Of a stretch of DNA of 64,000 nucleotides, positions 42,795 through 52,752 are shown piece by piece. The notes beneath the pieces are model-generated. The model was not told the DNA's origin and searched no databases. It saw only the letters and a program-made list of their open reading frames with translations. The stretch is taken from contig NZ_AUHJ01000008.1 of assembly GCF_000423125.1 (NCBI RefSeq), positions 148,644 to 212,643 on the forward strand. The letters are read 5' to 3'. The stretch comes from Haliea salexigens DSM 19537 (GTDB lineage: Bacteria; Pseudomonadota; Gammaproteobacteria; Pseudomonadales; Halieaceae). Made by a program: the position numbers and the translations under genes. How positions within the stretch are numbered: position 1 is the first letter of the stretch; every line of letters begins with the position of its first letter.

Positions 42795-44882
42795 CTACAC
42801 CTCGGCAAATTTCTCGCGATTCGCTGTCCAGCGCTGGATCAGGGCGTCGATGATCTCCGGGTCACCCTGCTGCAGCGTGTGGGCAATGGTGTGCACAGCG
42901 TCCAACAGGTGATTGTGTGCCGGCAGCTCGGCGATGCGAAAGGCGAGCAGGCCGGTTTGTCGCGTCCCGAGCACTTCGCCGGGACCGCGCAGTTCCAGGT
43001 CTTTCTCGGCGATGTAGAAGCCGTCGTTGCTTTCCCGCATGGCTACCAGACGCTGCTGGCCGCTGCGCGACAGGGGTGACTGGTACAACAGCACACAGTG
43101 GCTGGCACCGCCGCCGCGGCCCACGCGTCCTCGCAGCTGGTGCAGTTGCGCCAGCCCCAGCCGCTCCGGGTTCTCGATTACCATGAGGCTGGCGTTGGGC
43201 ACGTCCACGCCCACCTCGATTACCGTGGTCGCTACCAGCAGTGCAATCTCGCCGCTCTTGAAAGCCGCCATCACGGCCGCTTTCTCGGTGGGCTTCATGC
43301 GTCCGTGCACCAGGCCGACCTGCAGTCCGGGCAGGGCTTCACGCAGGAGTTCGGCCGTGGCCTCCGCTGCCTGCGCCTGCAGCGAGTCACTCTCCTCGAT
43401 CAAGGTGCACACCCAGTAGGCCTGGCGCCCGCTGGCGCAGGCGCCGGCAACGCGGGCGACAACCTGTTCGCGGCGCTGGCTGTCGATCAACACCGTGGTC
43501 ACCGGCTCGCGGCCCGGCGGCAGTTCATCGATGACAGAGAAATCCAGGTCGGCGTAGGCGACCATGGACAGTGTGCGCGGAATGGGTGTGGCGGTCAGCA
43601 CCAGCTGGTGTGGCCGGCCCTCGGCGCCGGCTTTCTGGCTCAGGGCGAGGCGCTGGTGCACGCCGAACTTGTGTTGCTCATCGACCATCACCAGGCCCAG
43701 GCGCTGAAAAGCCACACTCTCCTGAAACAGGGCGTGGGTACCCACAGCGAGGGCCGCCTCGCCAGCGGCGAGCCGCGCAGTCGCCGCTGCACGCGCTTTA
43801 CCTTTCACCCGCCCACTGAGCCACTCCACACCAATACCGAGGGGTGTGAACCACGCCTCGAAGTTCAGTCGGTGCTGCTCGGCAAGGATTTCCGTGGGCG
43901 CCATGAGCGCCACCTGAAAGCCGTTGGCGATGGCCTGCAGGGCAGCATGGGCGGCCACCAGGGTTTTCCCGGAGCCGACATCACCCTGTACCAGACGCAG
44001 CATGGGCACGGGCCGGGCCAGGTCCGCGGCGATTTCCGCCATGACCCGTTGCTGTGCCCCGGTCGGGCTGAAGGGCAAACTCTGCAGCAGCCGGTGCTGC
44101 AGGCGCTGCCCTGCGTCGCTCGCCAGTGCCGGCGCAGGGGTGGACTGCTGGCGCGCACGCAGGCGCAGCAGTGACAGATGGTGGGCGACGAGTTCCTCCA
44201 GGGCCAGGCGCAGCTGCGCCGGGTGTCGACCCTCCAGCAGGGCGTCCAGCGGGGCATCCGCTGGCGGCGCGTGCAGGTATTGCAGCGCGTGCACCAGCGT
44301 GAAGGGTTGCCGGCTGCCGGCGGGTAGCAGGTCGCGCGGCTGGGCGCGCTGCAGAAAGCCCAGGGCCTGGCTGCACAGCTTGCGCCATTGCGCCTGGCCA
44401 ATGCCGGTGGTGGTCGGATAGACCGGTGTGAGCGTTGCCGGCTGCGCGCCACCCGTGGTGCTGCCGTGTTCTCCCGGCTCCAGCACGCGGTACTCCGGAT
44501 GAAAGATCTCGAAGCCGTTGGCGCCGCGCCTCACCTGGCCGAAGCAGTGCAGACGCGCGCCAGGCTGCAGGCTGTTCTTCTGCGCGGCACTGAAATGGAA
44601 GAAGCGCAGCGTCAGGGTGCCGGTACCGTCCTGAATGCGCGCGACCAGGCTGCGCCGCCGGCCGAAGACGATATCCGCCAGACGCACCTCCCCCTCTACA
44701 GAGACTTCACTGCCTTCCTGCAGGCCGGCAATGGGGGTGATACGTGTGCGGTCCTGGTAGCGTAAGGGCAGATGGAAAAGCAGGTCCTCGACCTGGGTGA
44801 CGCCGTAGTCTGCCAGTTGCTGCGCCAGCTTGGGGCCAACACCGCGCAAAGCCGTCAACGGAATCGGCTCAAGCACTGCCAT
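42795..44882 (-). CDS. recG: ATP-dependent DNA helicase RecG
   Basis: RecG remodels stalled forks and branched DNA. The ATG at 44882 (AAGGA 8 bases upstream) gives 695 residues, the normal length; an 88-residue upstream extension is rejected. An N-terminal wedge/OB domain (GVGPKLAQQLADYGV, LPLRYQDRT) is followed by helicase domains with Walker A GDVGSGKTLVAAHAAL, DEQH in VMVDEQHKFGVHQR, TATPIPRTL, and the conserved end RLGLAQLHQLRGRVGRG. It lies near spoT as in E. coli. Confidence 0.96.
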   Translation of the reverse strand: MAVLEPIPLTALRGVGPKLAQQLADYGVTQVEDLLFHLPLRYQDRTRITPIAGLQEGSEVSVEGEVRLADIVFGRRRSLVARIQDGTGTLTLRFFHFSAAQKNSLQPGARLHCFGQVRRGANGFEIFHPEYRVLEPGEHGSTTGGAQPATLTPVYPTTTGIGQAQWRKLCSQALGFLQRAQPRDLLPAGSRQPFTLVHALQYLHAPPADAPLDALLEGRHPAQLRLALEELVAHHLSLLRLRARQQSTPAPALASDAGQRLQHRLLQSLPFSPTGAQQRVMAEIAADLARPVPMLRLVQGDVGSGKTLVAAHAALQAIANGFQVALMAPTEILAEQHRLNFEAWFTPLGIGVEWLSGRVKGKARAAATARLAAGEAALAVGTHALFQESVAFQRLGLVMVDEQHKFGVHQRLALSQKAGAEGRPHQLVLTATPIPRTLSMVAYADLDFSVIDELPPGREPVTTVLIDSQRREQVVARVAGACASGRQAYWVCTLIEESDSLQAQAAEATAELLREALPGLQVGLVHGRMKPTEKAAVMAAFKSGEIALLVATTVIEVGVDVPNASLMVIENPERLGLAQLHQLRGRVGRGGGASHCVLLYQSPLSRSGQQRLVAMRESNDGFYIAEKDLELRGPGEVLGTRQTGLLAFRIAELPAHNHLLDAVHTIAHTLQQGDPEIIDALIQRWTANREKFAEV

Positions 44883-45039
44883 CGTGGGTGTCCTTCGCTG
44901 CCCGCGGGCACTGGCCTCGCCGCGGTGTACAGGGCGCGTGTGGGTGGGCTCGTCGGTGAAGACTACAGTACACTGGAAACACGCAGGCGAGCCCGTTGGG
45001 GGTGAAAGCCCGTTAGTGTAACCAGTCAGGGAAGGCAAG

Positions 45040-45918
45040 ATGAAGAGCAAAAGTGTGCTGATTGTGGGCTGCGGTGACCTGGGCGAGCGCGCGGGGAGTC
45101 TGTTGCTGGACGCCGGCTGGTCCGTCACCGGCCTGCGCCGGGACACCAGCAGGCTCCCCGCGGGGTTTGCCGGCCTCGCAGCCGACTACGCCGCAGCGGA
45201 TGCCGATCTCTCCGCGCTGGAGGCGCTGGCGCCCGATTTCCTGTTGTTGACCCTGAAACCGGCAGGTGGTGGTGTTGAAGGCTATCAGGCCGGTTTTACC
45301 CACGCCGTGCGCACCGTGCTTGATGGCCTGGGCTCGCATCGTCCCGCCGGCATCCTGATGGTGTCCAGCACGCGCGTGTACGCGGAGGCAGAGGGGGACT
45401 GGGTGGACGACGACAGCGCGCTGACGACCGATGACCCCGCCGCACTCGCTATCATCGAAGCCGAGCGCCTGTTATTCGATTCGCCGCACCCTGCCAGTGT
45501 TGTGCGCAGCTCGGGTATCTATGGCGACCCGGACGGTTTTCTGCTGCGGCGTATCCTGCGGGGTGAGTTGTGCCCCGAAAGCCCGGTGCGCTACGGCAAT
45601 CGCATCCACCGGGATGACCTGGGTGGCCTCCTCGCCTGGTTGTTGCAGCAATGGGCTGCCGGTATAGCACCGGCGCCGCGCATGATCGCAGTCGATAACA
45701 GGCCGGCACCGCAGTTCGAGGTGGAGACCTGGCTGGCGCAGGCGCTGGGGCTGACCAGATGGCAGGCAGGGGCGTCAACGCCGCGCGGCGGAGGCCACAA
45801 ACGCTGCCGCAATCTCGCACTGACAGCGTGCGGGTACGTGCTGCGCTACCCCGACTACCGCGCCGGCTATTCGGCGGTACTGCAGGCGCGCAAAGCCGGT
45901 GATCCCCAACGGCCTTGA
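45040..45918 (+). CDS. NAD-dependent epimerase-like protein (YeeZ type)
   Basis: The 292-residue protein has an N-terminal Rossmann motif LIVGCGDLGERAGSLLLDAG (about residues 7-26) and an extended-SDR layout, with MVSSTRVYAEAEGDWVDD and SSGIYGDPDGFLLRR. The usual catalytic Tyr-x3-Lys is not evident, as in YeeZ-like members, so the catalytic role is unclear. It is transcribed against ridA (6 bases between stops) and divergently from recG. Confidence 0.75.
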   Translation: MKSKSVLIVGCGDLGERAGSLLLDAGWSVTGLRRDTSRLPAGFAGLAADYAAADADLSALEALAPDFLLLTLKPAGGGVEGYQAGFTHAVRTVLDGLGSHRPAGILMVSSTRVYAEAEGDWVDDDSALTTDDPAALAIIEAERLLFDSPHPASVVRSSGIYGDPDGFLLRRILRGELCPESPVRYGNRIHRDDLGGLLAWLLQQWAAGIAPAPRMIAVDNRPAPQFEVETWLAQALGLTRWQAGASTPRGGGHKRCRNLALTACGYVLRYPDYRAGYSAVLQARKAGDPQRP

Positions 45919-45924
45919 CTGTGC

Positions 45925-46308
45925 TCAGAGGGCGAGTATCGCCTCCACTTCAATGGCGACGCCCTTGGGCAGGCCGGCCACCTGCACGCAGGCGCGCGCC
46001 GGGAAAGGGGGTTGCAGGAATTCCGCCATGACCTCGTTCACGGCCGCGAAATCAGCCATATCAGTCAGGGAAATATTGATTTTCACCGCGTTGCTCAAAT
46101 CGCCACCGGCGGCCTCGGCGACGGCGGCGAGGTTGCTGAACACCTGACGCGCCTGCTCCTGGATGTCGCCGGCGACCAGCTCCATGGTATCCGGTACCAG
46201 TGGGATCTGGCCCGACAGCCACACCGTGTTGCCGACCTTGACAGCCTGCGAGTAGGGCCCGATGGCCTCGGGTGCGTTCGGGGTGGAGATGATGGCTCGA
46301 TTGGTCAA
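45925..46308 (-). CDS. ridA: 2-iminobutanoate/2-iminopropanoate deaminase RidA
   Basis: RidA hydrolyses reactive enamine/imine intermediates. The 127-residue product, TNRAIISTPNAPEAIGPYSQAV at its N-terminus, has the conserved SGQIPLVPDT and C-terminal RACVQVAGLPKGVAIEVEAIL with the catalytic Arg. No ATG fits. The TTG at 46308 overlaps the spoT stop (TTGA) and has CGGAG 8 bases upstream, so it is the best start and implies coupled translation with spoT. Confidence 0.93.
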   Translation of the reverse strand: MTNRAIISTPNAPEAIGPYSQAVKVGNTVWLSGQIPLVPDTMELVAGDIQEQARQVFSNLAAVAEAAGGDLSNAVKINISLTDMADFAAVNEVMAEFLQPPFPARACVQVAGLPKGVAIEVEAILAL

Positions 46309-48458
46309 CGATTTGCTCCGTTTTTCGGGCGCCGCGCAGGCGCCTCATTCTTCAGTCGTGATACGCGACGCACCGAGTTTACCGTGCGCAGGCGCTTCAT
46401 GATATTGGCCAGGTGAATGCGGTTGTTGACCTGCATGGCGAGGTCGACGTAAGTGAACTGGTAGTCCTTGTCTTCGGTCGAGATCTTTTCGATGTTCACG
46501 CCCATGCTGTTGATACGGGTGGCGAGCACCGCGATCATGCCGCGGCGGTTTTCCACTTCGATGCGCAGCTCGGTGAGGTATTCCCCCTGCACATGGTCAT
46601 CCCAGCGCAGTGCCACCAGGCGCTCGCGGTTCTCACGCATTTCCGTGAGGTTCTTGCAGCGCTCCCGGTGCACGACCACCCCTTTCTCGGAGCTGAGGTA
46701 GCCTTCGATGGGGTCGCCGGGAATGGGGTGGCAGCAGCGCGCATAGGTGACCATGAACCCCTCTGTACCGCGAATCGCCACCGGTTGCTGCTTGCGCTTT
46801 GCGGGCTCGGAGGGTTCGGCGAACTCGCCGAGGATCTGTTGCGCGGTGATGGGCGGCAGGCGGTTGCCGCGAGCGATATCTTCCAGTAGGTCGTCCAGGG
46901 CGCTGTAGTCATGGCCGGAAAGGTAATCCTGCAGACGATCTGCGGGCAGCTGCTCCAGGCTGCTGTCGAAGGCTTGTAACGCCCTTTCGAGCAAGCGCTT
47001 GCCCAGTGCGATGGAGTCTTCCCTCGTCTGATGCTTGAGGAAGTGGCGAATATTGGTACGGGCCTTGGCCGTCACCGCGTAATTGAACCAGGAGGGGTTC
47101 GGCCTTGCGCCAGGGGCGGTGAGGATCTCCACCGTTTGCCCACTCTGCAGGGGCTCCGACAGTGGTGCCAGGCGCCGGTTGATCCGGCAGGCCACACAGC
47201 TGTTGCCAACGTCGGTGTGCACGGCGAAGGCGAAATCCACCGCCGTGGCGCCGCGTGGCAGCTCGAGAATGCGCCCCTTGGGCGTAAACACGTAGATTTC
47301 GTCGGGGAACAGGTCGATTTTGACGCTCTCGATGAATTCCAGTGAGTTGCCAGCCCGTTGCTGCATTTCCAGCAGGCCCTGCACCCACTCGCGCGCCCGT
47401 GCGTGGCTGCCGTTGGCGGATTGGCTGTCGCTCTTGTAAAGCCAGTGCGCGGCAATGCCGTTGTTGGCCATTTCCTCCATTTCGCGGGTGCGAATCTGGA
47501 TTTCGATGGGCACACCGTGCATGCCCATCAGCACGGTGTGCAATGACTGGTAGCCGTTGGCCTTGGGAATGGCGATGTAGTCGCTGAATTCACCGGGTAC
47601 GGGCTTGTACAGGCTGTGCACCGAGCCGAGCACTCGGTAGCAGGTATCCACTGAGTCGACGATGATGCGGAACGCGTAGATATCCATGATTTCCGAGAAG
47701 GACTTCTTCTTGGATCTCATCTTGCTGTAGATGCTGTAGAGGTGCTTCTCGCGCCCGATCACCTCGACATCGTGCCCCTCCTGCTCCAGCGTGGACTCGA
47801 TCTGGTGGCGAATCTTGTCCACCAGTTCCTTGCGGTAGCCGCTGCTGGCGCGTATCGCCGCCTGGATGCGCGAGGCGCGCATGGGGTAGAGCGCACTGAA
47901 GCCGAGGTCTTCGAATTCCATGCGCACGGCATTCATGCCCAGGCGCATGGCGATGGGGGCGTAGATTTCCAGGGTTTCGCGGGCGATGCGGCGCGCCTTG
48001 TCCTGTGGCAGCACGCCGAGCGTGCGCATGTTGTGCAGGCGATCGGCCAGCTTCACCAGAATCACGCGAATGTCGCGCGCCATGGCCAGCGCCATTTTCT
48101 GGAAGTTTTCCGCCTGCTTTTCTGCCAGCGAGCCGAACTCCATCTGCGTGAGCTTGCTCACGCCATCGACCAGCTCGGCGACCGCCGGCCCGAACTGGTT
48201 GCCGATGGAGTCCTTTTCGATGCCGGTGTCTTCAATCACGTCATGCAGCATGGCGGCCATCAGGCTCTGATGGTCCATATGCATGTCGGCGAGGATGCCG
48301 GCTACCGCCAGGGGGTGGGTGACGTAGGGTTCACCGCTGCGGCGGATCTGGCCGAAATGTGCCTGCTCGGCGAAGTAATAGGCGCGGCGCACCTGCTGCG
48401 CCTGCCCAGGGTTCAGGTAGCTGCGCAGGGTGGAGTCGAGGGCGTCTATGGTTTGCAT
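46305..48458 (-). CDS. spoT: Bifunctional (p)ppGpp synthase/hydrolase SpoT
   Basis: SpoT makes and degrades the stringent-response alarmone (p)ppGpp. The 717-residue protein has an active-looking HD hydrolase domain (MLHDVIEDTGIE and VKLADRLHNMRTL), a synthetase domain (MDIYAFRIIVDSVDTCYRVLG, YIAIPKANGYQSLH), a TGS domain (VFTPKGRILELPRGATAVDFAF) and a C-terminal ACT domain. It is downstream of rpoZ, matching the gmk-rpoZ-spoT order of Gammaproteobacteria. Confidence 0.97.
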   Translation of the reverse strand: MQTIDALDSTLRSYLNPGQAQQVRRAYYFAEQAHFGQIRRSGEPYVTHPLAVAGILADMHMDHQSLMAAMLHDVIEDTGIEKDSIGNQFGPAVAELVDGVSKLTQMEFGSLAEKQAENFQKMALAMARDIRVILVKLADRLHNMRTLGVLPQDKARRIARETLEIYAPIAMRLGMNAVRMEFEDLGFSALYPMRASRIQAAIRASSGYRKELVDKIRHQIESTLEQEGHDVEVIGREKHLYSIYSKMRSKKKSFSEIMDIYAFRIIVDSVDTCYRVLGSVHSLYKPVPGEFSDYIAIPKANGYQSLHTVLMGMHGVPIEIQIRTREMEEMANNGIAAHWLYKSDSQSANGSHARAREWVQGLLEMQQRAGNSLEFIESVKIDLFPDEIYVFTPKGRILELPRGATAVDFAFAVHTDVGNSCVACRINRRLAPLSEPLQSGQTVEILTAPGARPNPSWFNYAVTAKARTNIRHFLKHQTREDSIALGKRLLERALQAFDSSLEQLPADRLQDYLSGHDYSALDDLLEDIARGNRLPPITAQQILGEFAEPSEPAKRKQQPVAIRGTEGFMVTYARCCHPIPGDPIEGYLSSEKGVVVHRERCKNLTEMRENRERLVALRWDDHVQGEYLTELRIEVENRRGMIAVLATRINSMGVNIEKISTEDKDYQFTYVDLAMQVNNRIHLANIMKRLRTVNSVRRVSRLKNEAPARRPKNGANR

Positions 48459-48493
48459 GTTGTGTTACCTGCTTACCACGGAGGCCCGAGCCA

Positions 48494-48754
48494 TTACAGC
48501 GACTCGTGGGACCCCATGACTTCAGCGAGCTCGTCTTCCGCATCGCGCTCTTCTTCGCGGGAGAGAATGGAGGAATTGATCAGCCCTTCGGCAATTTCGC
48601 GCAGCGCGATCACAGTCGGCTTGTCCGACTCTTCCTCGACCAGCGGGTCCTTGCCGCCGGTGGCGATCTGGCGGGCGCGCTTGCTGGCGACCATGACCAG
48701 TTCGAAGCGGTTGTCGACGTTTTCAAGGCAATCTTCTACGGTTACGCGTGCCAT
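48494..48754 (-). CDS. rpoZ: RNA polymerase omega subunit
   Basis: Omega stabilises the beta' subunit and forms part of the ppGpp site. The 86-residue protein begins [19 protein letters not shown] and contains [12 protein letters not shown] and [13 protein letters not shown], all diagnostic. It lies 35 bases ahead of spoT. Confidence 0.97.
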   Translation of the reverse strand: MARVTVEDCLENVDNRFELVMVASKRARQIATGGKDPLVEEESDKPTVIALREIAEGLINSSILSREEERDAEDELAEVMGSHESL

Positions 48755-48790
48755 GTGCTGGTGTTTCCTGTCAGGGTGAACGAACCCTCA

Positions 48791-48796
48791 ATTATA
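48791..48796 (-). promoter_or_regulatory. Perfect -10 box upstream of rpoZ-spoT
   Basis: Read on the minus strand, 48796-48791 is TATAAT, 37 bases ahead of the rpoZ ATG, giving a leader of about 30 bases. The -35 position (TACACT at 17 bases) is weak. It would give rpoZ-spoT-ridA a promoter independent of gmk. Confidence 0.45.
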
Positions 48797-48871
48797 CCCG
48801 GATACTCCCCCGGAGTGTACAGCGCGCTGGCGCCCTGTGGCGGTGTGAATAATGCGGCTGTGGGGGGCGGG

Positions 48872-49525
<654 letters not shown>

Positions 49526-49602
49526 TCAAGGGCATTTTACACGTTGCGAAAGGTAAATGGGGCGTGTATCCGGCGCGGATTATCGGTCACCTGTGGTATT
49601 GG

Positions 49603-50592
49603 CTACAGCGGTGTGATGGCGATATTCGGTGCTACCTGACGGAAGAAATTGCGCAACAGCTGCCAGCTGAGACGGGTTTCCAGCGCCCCCACAAGGGGGT
49701 GCAGGACCAGGGCATCGTTGTCTTCCATGGCAGGGGCTCTGTGCAGCACCTGCTCTGCGGTGGTGACCTGGTAGGTGCCCAGTGCCTTGAGTGCGTCGGC
49801 GTCCAGTGCACTGCTGAACATCATGTCCTGGTCGCTGTCCTGCTGCCACTGCGCATAGCAGTTGGTTTCATACAGGGCGTAGCGGGCCAGTGCCGCCCAG
49901 TCCTGCTCCGGTTGCTCGGACACATACAGGAACGAGAAAGGCATCTCTGCCTGATAACGTGGTGTTTTGCCCAGACGTTCGCACTCGGCGGCATACACGG
50001 CGTTGAGCTGTGGCATGCCACCAATAAAACCATCCCCTTCCCGCGCGGCTCGACGTGCGGCGGGTGCCGAGCTGCCGCCCATAAAGATTGTGGGGTGCGG
50101 CGCCTGCAGGGGCCTGGGCGTTACCCGTGCGGCACGGCCACGGTACTCGAATACCTCGCCGCGCCAGGCCTGTTTGAGCGCTCTGACGCCTTCTTCCATC
50201 AAGCACCCGCGCTGGTTCGGTTCCACACCGAACATCTCCAGTTCCCGCCCGACATAGCCCCCCAACAGCAGGACCTCCGCGCGTCCGCGGCTGAGCTGGT
50301 CCAGCACCGCCACATCTTCCGCGACGCGCAGCGGATCGCTGAACGGCATGATCACGTTCACCTGCAGGCGCACATTGCGCGTGATGCGTGCGGCGGCCGC
50401 CGCGAGCATCATGGGGCTGGGCAGATAGCCGTCTTCGCTGCCGTGGTGTTCACAGAAATTGATGGTGACCGGGTACCCCTGAGCGTCAATCCAGGCAATT
50501 TGCTCCAGAGTCAGATCGTAGGTATCCGCAAAGGAGAGGCTGGTCGTGGCGGCCGGTGCTCGGCATTCGTACTTGATCATGACGGAAGGCAT
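49603..50592 (-). CDS. Luciferase-like flavin monooxygenase (LLM class)
   Basis: The 329-residue TIM-barrel enzyme resembles F420/FMN-dependent alkanal monooxygenase-type proteins, with INFCEHHGSEDGYLPSPMMLAAAAA, LDQLSRGRAEVLLLGGYVGRELEMFG and PHPTIFMGGSSAPAARRAAREGDGFIGG. These enzymes oxidise diverse organic substrates with a reduced flavin. The ATG at 50592 has GGAG 8 bases upstream; the 16-residue upstream extension is rejected. It lies 25 bases after the sulfotransferase gene, same strand, so it is probably in that operon. Confidence 0.85.
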   Translation of the reverse strand: MPSVMIKYECRAPAATTSLSFADTYDLTLEQIAWIDAQGYPVTINFCEHHGSEDGYLPSPMMLAAAAARITRNVRLQVNVIMPFSDPLRVAEDVAVLDQLSRGRAEVLLLGGYVGRELEMFGVEPNQRGCLMEEGVRALKQAWRGEVFEYRGRAARVTPRPLQAPHPTIFMGGSSAPAARRAAREGDGFIGGMPQLNAVYAAECERLGKTPRYQAEMPFSFLYVSEQPEQDWAALARYALYETNCYAQWQQDSDQDMMFSSALDADALKALGTYQVTTAEQVLHRAPAMEDNDALVLHPLVGALETRLSWQLLRNFFRQVAPNIAITPL

Positions 50593-50617
50593 GGGGTGAT
50601 CTCCGTTTCTGGCCGAC

Positions 50618-51847
50618 TCAGACTTCGTCCGGTACGCCAAAGAAATTCTGGTAGCGCTGATACAGCTCGCGTTGACCGCTGCTCAGGCTATATTGGTGTT
50701 TGCCGAACTTGCCCTGCGGTTTGCGCGCCAGATAAGCCTGCATGGCATCGCGTCCGGTTGCGTCCAGGGGTGAGCCCATTTCACGGTAGAGCGTCTCCAG
50801 CGCGGCGAGCGGTTGGTTGATGAGGTCGTGATAGAGGAAGCTGTGGACCTGATCCGACGGCAGCTGACCCTGCTCCAGCTGCTCCACCACGGCGTCAAGC
50901 CGTGCCGCACTCGCGTCGGGTGTCATCAGGCTTTCGAACGCACGTGCATCGAAGGCCTTGCTGCTGCGCATCCAGTACAGTGTACCCAGCAGGTTGGTAA
51001 CCGAGGCCTGAGCCACAACCGGGTCGCGGTGCGTAATCACGACCCGTGCATCCTGGAATACCCGGAACAGCACCGACAGGTTACCGAGGTGTGAGGGGGC
51101 CTTGAGTAGCCAGTGTTGACGCGGATTCCTCCACTGCAGCACTTTCAGCATGCGCTTGTAGTAGCGATAGGCCGGTTCCAGGTCCTGTTGATAGTACCAG
51201 GCGTTATAGCTCGGTATCTGGTATTGACCGGGCAGGTTTTCGCTGCGAAAGGTGCAGCTCATGGCGACGATGCATTCATTGGGAATTTCCGCGCCCATTT
51301 CGTGCATGGTGGCGTAGCTGGGAACCACCCGGTTCCACTGGGTTACCAGATGTTCGCAGCGCTCGATGCGGGGATCACTGTGATACTGAGCCGCTTCCGG
51401 TGGCGGATAGGGAAACATGATTTCCCAGTTGCGCGGCGAACCGAAGCGGCTGTCCTCGGCGAGCAGCTCAAACAGAATCGAGGTACCGGAACGCGGCAGG
51501 CCGGTAATAATGACCGGCTGGTCGATGATTTCGTCCTCGATTTCCGGGTGCTGCGCATAGGCGGCTTCAATGCCGAGCCTGGCTTCCAGCCAGCGCAGGA
51601 TATCGGAGCGCGTCATCAGTCGGCCGAGCAGGTGCAGGTCTGCTTCGTCCTCCAGCGCCTGCAGGAACACGTGGAATCCCTCCTGCCAGTTGTCGCTGCC
51701 AAAATCGTTGAAACCCGTATTGCGCCGGGCCGTCTCCATCAGCTCGTCGGCGCGCAGCGGCACCAGACTGCGGATGTCCATGTGACGCCCTTCGTCGATC
51801 ACGCGTGTGACCCACTCGGGGCGCTCTGGCGGTGTCCACTCACTCAT
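50618..51847 (-). CDS. PAPS-dependent sulfotransferase family protein
   Basis: The 409-residue protein has the 5'-phosphosulfate loop PVIITGLPRSGTSILFELL (about residues 122-140) and the 3'-phosphate segment ARVVITHRDPVVAQAS (about 278-293), as in bacterial sulfotransferases. It may sulfate or bind an alcohol- or sterol-like substrate; some members of this group in catabolic clusters have no proven sulfotransferase activity. GGGAGGG precedes the ATG at 51847. It lies 32 bases after the SDR gene. Confidence 0.82.
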   Translation of the reverse strand: MSEWTPPERPEWVTRVIDEGRHMDIRSLVPLRADELMETARRNTGFNDFGSDNWQEGFHVFLQALEDEADLHLLGRLMTRSDILRWLEARLGIEAAYAQHPEIEDEIIDQPVIITGLPRSGTSILFELLAEDSRFGSPRNWEIMFPYPPPEAAQYHSDPRIERCEHLVTQWNRVVPSYATMHEMGAEIPNECIVAMSCTFRSENLPGQYQIPSYNAWYYQQDLEPAYRYYKRMLKVLQWRNPRQHWLLKAPSHLGNLSVLFRVFQDARVVITHRDPVVAQASVTNLLGTLYWMRSSKAFDARAFESLMTPDASAARLDAVVEQLEQGQLPSDQVHSFLYHDLINQPLAALETLYREMGSPLDATGRDAMQAYLARKPQGKFGKHQYSLSSGQRELYQRYQNFFGVPDEV

Positions 51848-51879
51848 AATTTCCCTCCCGGCTCCGGCACCTTGCGGCG

Positions 51880-52713
51880 TCAGGGCATGTAAGCGCCACC
51901 ACTCACCGAAATAAGCTGGCCCGTGACATAGCCAGAGCGCGCGGAGGCCAGGAAAAGTGCCATCCACGCAATATCTTCCGGTCGGCCGAGTTTGGGGATG
52001 GGCAGACCGCTCATGTTGTACAGGGTGCCATCCTGCAGAGCTTTCTCCATCTCGTCCGGCTTGCCCATCGTCTCGAATCCAAAGCGGTTCCAGAAGCTGC
52101 CCTCACCCACCTCACTGGCCTCATAGGGGACGATCCAGCCGGGACAGATGTTGTTGACGCGTATGCCTTTACCCGCCCATTCCCAGGCGAGACCCTTGGA
52201 AAAGCTGTTGACGAAGCCTTTCACTCCGCCGTAATGCACCACGTTGGCCGCGGCTTCGCCCAGCAGGGAGGAGTTGGAGGAAATATTGATGATGCTGCCG
52301 GCTTTGCGGGACAGCATGTCTTGCGCAACCGCCTGGCAGCAGTTCACGACACCATCGATATTGAGGGCAATTTCCCACTGACGCGAGCTCGCATCAAGGT
52401 CTTCCAGGTTGGATGGCTGAGCGACACCGCCGGCGTTGTTTACCAGCACATCCACTGGACCGAAAGCCTCGTTGGCTCGTGTGACCATCGCATCGACGCT
52501 GGCGCGGTCGGTGACGTCGGTGGCGACAGCCAGAACCCGGCCCGGCAGCCCGAGGCTCTCAGCCTCGGCAGCGAGCTTTTCGCCGGTGGCGATATCGCGT
52601 GAGGCACTGACAACATTCAATCCCTCGCGGGCAAACTCCAGCACCAGCCCGCGCCCGATGCCCCCGCTGCCGCCGGTGATGATTGCGGTCTTGCCCTGCA
52701 GCTCTAAATCCAT
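51880..52713 (-). CDS. Short-chain dehydrogenase/reductase
   Basis: The 277-residue classical SDR has the cofactor motif IITGGSGGIGRGLVLEF (TGxxxGIG), NNAGG, the catalytic Ser in IINISSNSSLLGE and Tyr-x3-Lys in HYGGVKGF. It oxidises or reduces an alcohol/ketone, probably with NAD(P). It is between the DUF1214 gene (39 bases) and the sulfotransferase gene, in the TetR-headed minus-strand operon. Confidence 0.92.
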   Translation of the reverse strand: MDLELQGKTAIITGGSGGIGRGLVLEFAREGLNVVSASRDIATGEKLAAEAESLGLPGRVLAVATDVTDRASVDAMVTRANEAFGPVDVLVNNAGGVAQPSNLEDLDASSRQWEIALNIDGVVNCCQAVAQDMLSRKAGSIINISSNSSLLGEAAANVVHYGGVKGFVNSFSKGLAWEWAGKGIRVNNICPGWIVPYEASEVGEGSFWNRFGFETMGKPDEMEKALQDGTLYNMSGLPIPKLGRPEDIAWMALFLASARSGYVTGQLISVSGGAYMP

Positions 52714-52752
52714 GATGTAGCCCTCTTGATTAGGTCAGTTCAGTCCAATGGG